DNA of 48,404 bases from a virus: IMG/VR virus record IMGVR_UViG_3300036884_000051, positions 1 through 48,404 of that record. One strand, given 5' to 3'. Numbering within the stretch: position 1 is the stretch's first letter; each line of letters starts with the position of its first letter. Below the pieces are notes generated by a model. It was not told where the DNA came from. It made no database searches and saw only the letters and a list, made by a program, of their open reading frames with translations. Below are positions 43,639-48,404 of the stretch, one piece after another. The position numbers and the translations under genes are program-made.

Positions 43639-45555
43639 TTAAGATACGATTGTCCATCCCAACCCTCGGAGAGTGGTGATGTTCGGAATAATGTTGAATG
43701 CAGATTCACTGGCGGGAGTGTTGAGGAATGAGAATCTACCATTGCTCAATCCATTGGCAACAAGTCCTGCTGCAATGTTTCCAACTGTACCCGGAGCCAG
43801 CGAGCTACTTGCCACATTCACAAACAATAGCGGGGCGGGCATTGAGAATGGAATGTTGTTCAGCGGCGAATTGCTGACATCCAAATACTTCAATGATGCC
43901 GGGAACAATGGCGACAGCCAAGAACTCAATAATGGGCATCGAGCAAACGACATTGAAATGAGGCTGTTAGGGACAAAGAATGGGGTGTAAGTAATCCCCG
44001 TTCCATCTGCTTTGAGAACCGACATGCTTTCGGGCATGTTGACTGGCAACGAGACGTAGAAGTTATTGGATACGTCAAGATAACTCATTGACGACGGCAG
44101 CAACAAATTAGCTACAATCGTGTTGTTCGGGACGTTTAAGTATGCGATACTTGAACTTGGCAGCGTAGGAGGAAGTTCTGTCAATCCGCAGTTGGCCGCA
44201 GATGCCGAGATACATCCACTCGGAAGACCGCCAAGGTAGGTCAGTCCAGCGTTATTATCCACTGTGAGTTTATGCAATCCCATCAGTGTCCAAGTGTAGT
44301 TCATGATATTGACTGTGCTTGGAGGAATAAGTAACTCCGTGACATCAATTGAGCCTGAGAAGGTTACTTGGGACGCCGAGCCTTGATATGCTACGCCGGG
44401 GTGCAGACTCGAAGAGTAAAGCAGCATGGCGTTCTCGGCATATGTGTAGAACTTCATTGGTACGGCAGTGGCTACAGAAAGCTGGTCGCTTTCGCTTGTA
44501 ATCTTGAATCGCATCCTTCGGGTTCCCTCAAGATAAACACCATCTGACGCTGTTACATAGACTTCGTATTGGCCGTTTAGTTCTGCGTCTCCACGAAGAG
44601 TGAAAGGATACCTTAGTGTGCCCGACATTGCGGTTGGACCGCCAATCCATGCGTACACGGGTGAGGCGTCCAGAGATTGTGAGTTTCCGTATTGTCTGTT
44701 CACGACAATCAGAGAAATGTCTCCATCGGTTGCGGATACGGATGATGTGAAAGGAACGACAACAGTTCCATATGCTTCAACAGTGGTCGTCTTCAATCCT
44801 CCGAACGTCGGATAAACATTCAATTGGTCAACTTGGGAGGAAGAGATAGACTGAGTATTGGACATGAAAATGCCATAGTCAACCATCGCATTGGCAACGT
44901 TGGCCGCAGCCAAAGCATAGGATGCTGTGCCATTAGGGGTTCCATTGAATGCCAAGAATGAGGCTGTCCAAGTAAGGGATGATGTGTCGGCCAGTGAAGC
45001 GGTCAAGGCTCTTGATGCTGTAATGGCGTTCCAAGCCCAAGATGCCGAGGCGGCATATGAAGTTGAAACTTGCGTGCTCAGAACGTATGAAGCAGTCAGA
45101 GCATACGAAGCTGTGCCGTTTGGCATCCCGGGGGTCAAGAGCAAATACGAAGCAGTTTGAGCGTAATCGGCAAACGCAGATGAATACACTAATTCAACTG
45201 AGGACGTGAGGGCGTAGGATGCTGTAATGCAGTAAGAACTACTGTAAGAGTAGGAAGCAGACAATGCGGCTAAAGCGTAGGAAGCCGTGGAGATGTTGTA
45301 TGCCCAACTACTGGTCTTTGCATAGGAAGCTGAGATAAACGGAGCGTACGACGCCGTGGCGGCGTTCATGGCATAGCTGGCGGTGCCGAGAAGAGACCCC
45401 GTGAGGCGTCCATCCAGCAGCAAAAAGTTGCTGAGGTCGCTTAGTTGTAACTTCTTCGACTCATGCGCCGAGATGTCGGACAAAAGCAATAGGTCTGCAA
45501 AGTCCAACTGGGGCGCAGTGATGGAGGCCAGTTCTGATACACGCTTGTTTGCCAT
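43639..45555 (-). CDS. Tail fibre/adhesin with TASYA repeats and leucine-rich repeats
   Basis: A 638-aa protein. Residues ~55-225 consist of more than ten Ala-Ser-Tyr repeats (TASYAMNAA, SASYAKTSS, TASYALTSS), probably a trimeric fibre stalk. A sandwich domain follows (~240-355, PVYAWIGGP...FTLRGDAELNGQY). Residues ~400-610 are leucine-rich repeats spaced about 20 residues (SSSIAYLNVPNN, SSMSYLDVSNN, PASLKYLDVSNS), ending in LRGLGWTIVS. No Shine-Dalgarno sequence is seen; a late element ends 7 nt before the ATG. It is likely a receptor-binding fibre. Confidence 0.82.
   Translation of the reverse strand: MANKRVSELASITAPQLDFADLLLLSDISAHESKKLQLSDLSNFLLLDGRLTGSLLGTASYAMNAATASYAPFISASYAKTSSWAYNISTASYALAALSASYSYSSSYCITASYALTSSVELVYSSAFADYAQTASYLLLTPGMPNGTASYALTASYVLSTQVSTSYAASASWAWNAITASRALTASLADTSSLTWTASFLAFNGTPNGTASYALAAANVANAMVDYGIFMSNTQSISSSQVDQLNVYPTFGGLKTTTVEAYGTVVVPFTSSVSATDGDISLIVVNRQYGNSQSLDASPVYAWIGGPTAMSGTLRYPFTLRGDAELNGQYEVYVTASDGVYLEGTRRMRFKITSESDQLSVATAVPMKFYTYAENAMLLYSSSLHPGVAYQGSASQVTFSGSIDVTELLIPPSTVNIMNYTWTLMGLHKLTVDNNAGLTYLGGLPSGCISASAANCGLTELPPTLPSSSIAYLNVPNNTIVANLLLPSSMSYLDVSNNFYVSLPVNMPESMSVLKADGTGITYTPFFVPNSLISMSFARCPLLSSWLSPLFPASLKYLDVSNSPLNNIPFSMPAPLLFVNVASSSLAPGTVGNIAAGLVANGLSNGRFSFLNTPASESAFNIIPNITTLRGLGWTIVS
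44880..45400 (-). repeat. Coding repeats for the TASYA stalk
   Basis: Many short, irregular repeats on the plus strand of the type GCATAnGANGCNGT, encoding (T/S)ASYA units spaced 7-15 residues. They are degenerate at the DNA level, so they are old or selected rather than newly amplified. Confidence 0.65.
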
Positions 45556-45562
45556 AATACAC

Positions 45563-45572
45563 TATACATAGC
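45563..45572 (-). promoter_or_regulatory. Late promoter element GCTATGTATA
   Basis: It lies in the 19-bp gap after phoH and ends 7 nt before the ATG at 45555, with no ribosome site between. Confidence 0.5.
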
Positions 45573-45574
45573 GA

Positions 45575-46318
45575 TTACAGAGCTTTTTTTATCTTCTTGA
45601 TAATGAATTGGACAAGGCCGCTTCGGACAATATCGTCCTCAGTGAAGCGGAAAACATGGATTCCATTCGCCCGACTCTCATCGTCGTCGAAGTGACCAAT
45701 CATTTTTATAAAGCCACTTCTGCCGTTGATGTCGCTTTGCTCTGGGTCGCCCAATATAAATACTTTCGAAAACTCCCCGGTGCGTGTAATAAGTGTGAAA
45801 AGTTCCTTGAAGGACATGTTCTGGGCTTCGTCGGCAATAATAGCCTTCGCATTCCAGTTCAAACCCCTCAAAAAGCCCACGGGGATGCCTGTGACACGCT
45901 CTTCCTTGAGCAGGATGTCAATGTCACCCTTCGGGAGCAGTTCGGTTAGCTTATCGAGTAATGGCTGAATGTATGGGGACATTTTCTCGTCAGCTTCGCC
46001 GGGGAGGAACCCAAGCTTGGCGTCGGAGCATTCTACTGCACTGCGGATATACACGAGGTCACTCACACGTTTCTCGTTAATCATGGTGAGAGCATGATAG
46101 ACTGCGAGGAACGTTTTGCTGGTGCCAGCAGGCCCAGAGACAAAAATGACTTTGGCAGTTTTGTCGGCAGCGAGGGCGAGGAATTGTTTTTGTTTGTCGG
46201 TCAGTTCCCTTTGATATATTTTCAGGACTGACTTGAGTTTTGAACGTTGAGGGATGATAGGGCTGGTGTCGGGGTTAACTATTGGTTGGTCCGTTGGAGT
46301 CAGGTTTTTCTTTTTCAT
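45575..46318 (-). CDS. phoH: PhoH-like P-loop ATPase
   Basis: A 247-aa protein. ELTDKQKQFLALA near residues 37-49 is the family lead-in, VSGPAGTSKTFLA near 56-68 the Walker A, and AIIADEAQNMS near 165 the Walker B with the PhoH-type EAQN; GDPEQSD near 196 completes the core. PhoH-like genes are common in myoviruses; their function is probably RNA- or stress-related and unsettled. Its start lies 44 nt inside the preceding gene and lacks a Shine-Dalgarno, so coupling is likely. Confidence 0.93.
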   Translation of the reverse strand: MKKKNLTPTDQPIVNPDTSPIIPQRSKLKSVLKIYQRELTDKQKQFLALAADKTAKVIFVSGPAGTSKTFLAVYHALTMINEKRVSDLVYIRSAVECSDAKLGFLPGEADEKMSPYIQPLLDKLTELLPKGDIDILLKEERVTGIPVGFLRGLNWNAKAIIADEAQNMSFKELFTLITRTGEFSKVFILGDPEQSDINGRSGFIKMIGHFDDDESRANGIHVFRFTEDDIVRSGLVQFIIKKIKKAL

Positions 46319-46640
46319 GCGTCTTAAGTGTTTCGCATAACTTTTCTACTCTGGGGCACAGTTCGTACATCTCATTTTCCATGTAGTACTGACGTATGTG
46401 CGAGAGATTTGGCATGAACTCCCGGTCGTTTATAGTCACAACGAAGGGCGAGTCCTTAAATTGAAATACCTCCACTATGGGAAGCTTATTATCAACGGCA
46501 AACTTTATCGAAGAGACAACGTGTTCCATCATGTCCACTTTGAACTTGGTGACGAACTTCCGCATCTCTTCATTGGGAGAGGGTAAGATGTATAACTCGT
46601 TTTCCTTCATTGCTGTGGTCTTGCGATTCTTTTTGACCAT
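46275..46640 (-). CDS. Small early protein upstream of phoH
   Basis: A 121-aa protein of unknown family. Residues 27-75 (MRKFVTKFKVDMMEHVVSSI, then VEVFQFKDSPFVVTIND) suggest an alpha/beta fold. The end is charged and runs 44 nt into phoH. The ATG at 46640 (MVKKNR) is 3 nt after a degenerate late element (CATATTTATT); ATG 46610 is also possible. Longer frames would read through the upstream terminator. Confidence 0.68.
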   Translation of the reverse strand: MVKKNRKTTAMKENELYILPSPNEEMRKFVTKFKVDMMEHVVSSIKFAVDNKLPIVEVFQFKDSPFVVTINDREFMPNLSHIRQYYMENEMYELCPRVEKLCETLKTHEKEKPDSNGPTNS

Positions 46641-46677
46641 ACCAATAAATATGAGATACGTACTACCAAAGGTACAT

Positions 46678-46700
46678 AAAAAAAGCCGCCCGAAGGCGGC
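46678..46700 (-). terminator. Strong Rho-independent terminator with UUCG loop
   Basis: On the minus strand: GCCGCC-TTCG-GGCGGC, then seven T. It ends the three-gene early operon 47569-46726. Confidence 0.9.
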
Positions 46701-46725
46701 TGACGCAAATGAATGTGGTGCTATT

Positions 46726-46995
46726 TCATCCCCTGTCACCAAACACTCGATGTTTCTTGGAATCGTATTGAACTGCCTCCACCTTTTCTCCATAGGAGCG
46801 GTTCTTGGATACGCCCGACCAGAATTTGATTTCGGCCAAGCAGAGCGGGTCTGTAGGTGAATCGTATTCCCGGTCGGAAACTCTGTGCCCATCCCGCACG
46901 ACAACGTACTTGACAGGTCTCGCCTCGGGTTTACCCGTGGTTTCCGTTTTAGGAGTCAGCATACCGAAGTGGGCACCATGTACTGGGGGTTTCAT
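46726..46995 (-). CDS. Small protein, last gene of an early operon
   Basis: An 89-aa basic protein (VKYVVVRDGHRVSDREYDSP, then AEIKFWSGVSKNRSYGEKV). It has no cysteines or membrane segment, and no family is recognised. The ATG at 46995 makes an ATGA overlap with the previous stop. A strong terminator lies 26 nt downstream. Confidence 0.75.
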   Translation of the reverse strand: MKPPVHGAHFGMLTPKTETTGKPEARPVKYVVVRDGHRVSDREYDSPTDPLCLAEIKFWSGVSKNRSYGEKVEAVQYDSKKHRVFGDRG

Positions 46996-47282
46996 TTTTT
47001 CTTAGGAGGTTTCGAGTGTTTCAGAATGAACTTGGCAAGCCGCAGAGCATCTTCCTTACTCAAAATGGTGTGGTCTGCCCACGGCATACCAGTCTTCATT
47101 ACTTCTGCACACCATCGAATTCTTTCCTTCTTGGACATCGGACGAGTGCCGGGATGGGATTGCCACAGAGCGACGTTAAACTGCCATCGCTCGTTGTCAT
47201 CATAGAAGTCATCGTAGTTGACCTCAATGACGGAGCAACCCCCGCACTGACACTTGAAGAAAATGGAGTCGGCCTTGTTCAT
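46992..47282 (-). CDS. Small Cys-containing protein, middle gene of an early operon
   Basis: A 96-aa protein. CQCGGC at residues 11-16 could bind metal; the centre (YDDFYDDNERWQFNVALW) is acidic and aromatic, and the end (KFILKHSKPPKKK) very basic. No family is recognised. ATGA overlaps join it to both neighbours, so the three proteins are translation-coupled. Confidence 0.78.
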   Translation of the reverse strand: MNKADSIFFKCQCGGCSVIEVNYDDFYDDNERWQFNVALWQSHPGTRPMSKKERIRWCAEVMKTGMPWADHTILSKEDALRLAKFILKHSKPPKKK

Positions 47283-47569
47283 GCGGACGCCTTCTTAAGC
47301 TTTTCCATGTTGTCTTGGAAATGCAAGAGGTTATAGCCCCATGCAATCAGAAGCGCAACAAGGTGAATGTAGAACCACGGACCCATGCCCAAGTTCTGAT
47401 AGATGTACACCAGCACAAGCACCCTCGGGATGAAGATGGCGCAAATGGCATCAGCAAGGAATGGAGTGGTGTTGAAAGGAAGATTGCCCGTGACCCACCA
47501 AAAGAAAAGGACAAAGCGGGGGACGAACAACGTGAGAAGTAAGAACCAGATACCGATTTCGTTTTGCAT
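47279..47569 (-). CDS. Small three-helix membrane protein
   Basis: A 96-aa protein with three hydrophobic stretches: about residues 6-26 (IWFLLLTLFVPRFVLFFWWV), 38-56 (ADAICAIFIPRVLVLVYIY) and 62-82 (PWFYIHLVALLIAWGYNLL). The short tail is basic. It is first in a three-gene early operon behind a sigma70-type promoter. An early phage membrane protein could change host envelope functions or exclude other phages, but nothing here proves this. Confidence 0.78.
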   Translation of the reverse strand: MQNEIGIWFLLLTLFVPRFVLFFWWVTGNLPFNTTPFLADAICAIFIPRVLVLVYIYQNLGMGPWFYIHLVALLIAWGYNLLHFQDNMEKLKKASA

Positions 47570-47599
47570 ATGTGTGTTAAAGTTTTACGTTACGCACAC

Positions 47600-47628
47600 A
47601 GATTACCACATGTCGGAAAAGTTGTCAA
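47600..47628 (-). promoter_or_regulatory. Sigma70-type promoter of the three-gene early operon
   Basis: On the minus strand: a perfect TTGACA (47628-47623), a 17-nt spacer, and TGG-TAATCT (-10 at 47605-47600) with an extended TGn. Confidence 0.7.
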
Positions 47629-47646
47629 GGGGATTTTTTAAGAAAT

Positions 47647-47737
47647 TGGCGGAAGGCTGAGGTCACGCTCCCCACACCCGTCTTAGGGGTGCATACTGAT
47701 TTCGAGTCAGTTCCGAGTCTCACCCGGTTAACCTTCC
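47647..47737 (-). tRNA. tRNA-Ser (anticodon CGA), atypical T-loop
   Basis: A 91-nt class II tRNA. The acceptor stem GGAAGGT pairs with GCCTTCC, followed by G73 and an encoded CCA. The anticodon arm is ACTGA-CTCGAAA-TCAGT, giving CGA, which reads the serine codon UCG. A long variable arm (ACCC/GGGT stem) is present, as expected for Ser. Odd points: the T-loop is AGCGTGA in place of the TTCRANY consensus, closed by a 5-bp stem with one G-T pair, and the D-arm is only CCG/CGG. The HNH gene's stop codon falls at nucleotides 8-10 of this tRNA. Confidence 0.75.
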
Positions 47738-48246
47738 GTTTTAGTAATCTTGTATCCACGGAACTCTAGTACTTCTTTACATAACTGAACAAACTCTTCC
47801 ACCGACATATCATTTTTGGCAACATTTGCTTGCTTACACGCCAACCCCATATTATCCATACTGTTTGTTCCGCCTTTGCTTGAGGGAATAATATGGTCAC
47901 ATTGGTATGTTTTGGGCAGAGTCAAATCAATTTTCCGTCCCGTCAGATAGCAAATTGGATTGTCGGTAAGTTTTTGTAAAAAATCTTTCGACGAAAATAA
48001 CGACTCTGCTCTTTTTCTACCATAGTTGCCCTTACATTTCTTTTTTCCTATGGAGCAAAAGTTATCCTTTTTCCGTTTCAATATTCCAAGAAGAGTACTT
48101 CGATTAGAACGGTTTCGGCACAGAGTTTTTTCTTTTTGTCCCTCCCCACAGTGATATGAAATTGTACCTCGTGAGCATTTAAGTTCAGCCTGAATGGCAC
48201 GGTATGATTTTCCTTCATCTCGTAGTTGTATGATTTTATCCCTCAT
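47728..48246 (-). CDS. HNH endonuclease between two tRNA-Ser genes
   Basis: A 172-aa nuclease. The N-terminus (IIQLRDEGKSYRAIQAELKC...GTISYHC) is a helix-turn-helix. The HNH core follows: CYLTGRKIDL near residue 110, then CDHIIPSSKGGTNSMDNM near 128-145, with an asparagine-rich helix behind it. The fold is that of homing-type HNH enzymes. The ATG at 48246 lies 3 nt after a degenerate late element (GATATGTATT); a longer frame would run through the neighbouring tRNA. Its last three codons and stop overlap the 5' end of tRNA-Ser(CGA). Confidence 0.88.
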   Translation of the reverse strand: MRDKIIQLRDEGKSYRAIQAELKCSRGTISYHCGEGQKEKTLCRNRSNRSTLLGILKRKKDNFCSIGKKKCKGNYGRKRAESLFSSKDFLQKLTDNPICYLTGRKIDLTLPKTYQCDHIIPSSKGGTNSMDNMGLACKQANVAKNDMSVEEFVQLCKEVLEFRGYKITKTEG

Positions 48247-48262
48247 ACAAATACATATCAGT

Positions 48263-48297
48263 GGTTCGAACCAAAATAGAATAAATTTTTCGAACCA
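48263..48297. repeat. Two TTCGAA-centred repeats downstream of tRNA-Ser(GGA)
   Basis: GGTTCGAACC, a perfect 10-bp palindrome (48263-48272), and a second TTCGAACCAA copy (48289-48298) lie between the HNH start and the tRNA 3' end. GGTTCGAA is also the usual tRNA T-arm motif, which neighbouring tRNAs here lack. Confidence 0.4.
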
Positions 48298-48304
48298 ACA
48301 AATC

Positions 48305-48391
48305 TGGCGGAAGGTTGGTATCCCGCCTACCATCGTTTTCACGACCAACCGCTTTCCAAGCGGTGATGGAACCTCGTCCACTTAACCTTCC
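48305..48391 (-). tRNA. tRNA-Ser (anticodon GGA), atypical T-loop
   Basis: An 87-nt class II tRNA. The acceptor stem GGAAGGT pairs perfectly with ACCTTCC, then G73 and an encoded CCA. The anticodon arm is ACCGC-TTGGAAA-GCGGT with anticodon GGA, reading UCC and UCU. The variable arm is TCGT-GAAA-ACGA. The T-stem is a perfect 5 bp (TGGTA/TACCA), but the T-loop is GGCGGGA, without the TTC motif. Three or four unpaired bases, depending on how the D-stem is drawn, separate the acceptor stem and D-stem, more than the usual two. Confidence 0.78.
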
Positions 48392-48404
48392 AGTCTTGAC
48401 GTAG

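Noticed and set aside
41487-45555. Diversity-generating retroelement target or CRISPR-like array in the repeat-rich fibre genes
   Set aside because: The repeats are degenerate coding units without uniform spacers, and no reverse transcriptase is seen in the window.
46640-46904. Long N-terminal extension of the 121-aa gene
   Set aside because: It would read through the strong terminator at 46678-46700 and the neighbouring gene; composition there is unlike a protein.
48246-48381. Longer HNH protein starting inside tRNA-Ser(GGA)
   Set aside because: It would translate the tRNA itself; the ATG at 48246 starts just at the helix-turn-helix.
47647-48391. tRNA genes on the plus strand
   Set aside because: Plus-strand folding gives no CCA end and no usable anticodon arm; the minus strand gives both with Ser anticodons.

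Overview
The window is a 48.4-kb piece of a large tailed-phage genome with a contractile, T4-like (myovirus) virion plan. The markers are a gp17-type terminase large subunit (cut by the left window edge), gp6-, gp25- and gp5-like baseplate proteins, a gp55-like late sigma factor, a DnaG/gp61-type primase, an Mre11-Rad50 (gp47/gp46) nuclease-ATPase, PhoH and a RuvC-like resolvase. All genes but one lie on the minus strand, packed with 1-8 nt overlaps. The host cannot be named. Perfect TTGACA -35 boxes and some strong Shine-Dalgarno sites suggest a bacterium with a sigma70-like housekeeping factor. The tail proteins carry FG-GAP, dockerin, Asp-box, LamG, DNRLRE, PKD and leucine-rich modules, which points to a polysaccharide-rich host surface or habitat.

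Layout from left to right. (1) 1-4023: packaging (terminase, a zinc-finger/coiled-coil partner candidate) and an 887-aa virion protein. (2) 4062-10277: an early replication/recombination operon read leftwards from a sigma70-like promoter at 10329-10356: metallophosphoesterase, a five-repeat zinc-ribbon protein, primase, and a one-chain Mre11-Rad50 fusion. (3) 10390-12742: an island of GIY-YIG genes around a RuvC-like resolvase, including the only plus-strand gene. (4) 12856-33516: tail and adhesin genes leading to the gp6-like baseplate wedge, with one homing endonuclease inserted. (5) 33516-38886: gp25, the gp5-like hub and small virion genes, interrupted by two paralogous homing endonucleases and a GNAT-like gene. 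(6) 38949-41415: late sigma factor and membrane proteins. (7) 41487-45555: two fibre-like proteins with Ala/Ser/Tyr repeats, one ending in leucine-rich repeats. (8) 45575-47569: PhoH and a compact early operon with its own promoter and UUCG-loop terminator. (9) 47647-48391: two tRNA-Ser genes on either side of an HNH endonuclease.

The most interesting signal is regulatory. An element with core TATKTATA (coding-strand sense, often GATATKTATA) recurs directly before gene starts. It resembles, but differs from, the T4 late promoter TATAAATA, and a gp55-like sigma factor is encoded in the same window. In about ten genes without a usable Shine-Dalgarno site the element ends only 3-7 nt before the start codon, which is the usual distance from a -10 box to +1. 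This predicts leaderless late mRNAs. Other unusual points are two tRNA-Ser genes whose T-loops lack the TTC motif, the Mre11-Rad50 fusion, a virion protein with two dockerin-like EF-hand repeats, and adhesin modules shared between separate tail genes. No stretch over 300 bases lacks a gene.
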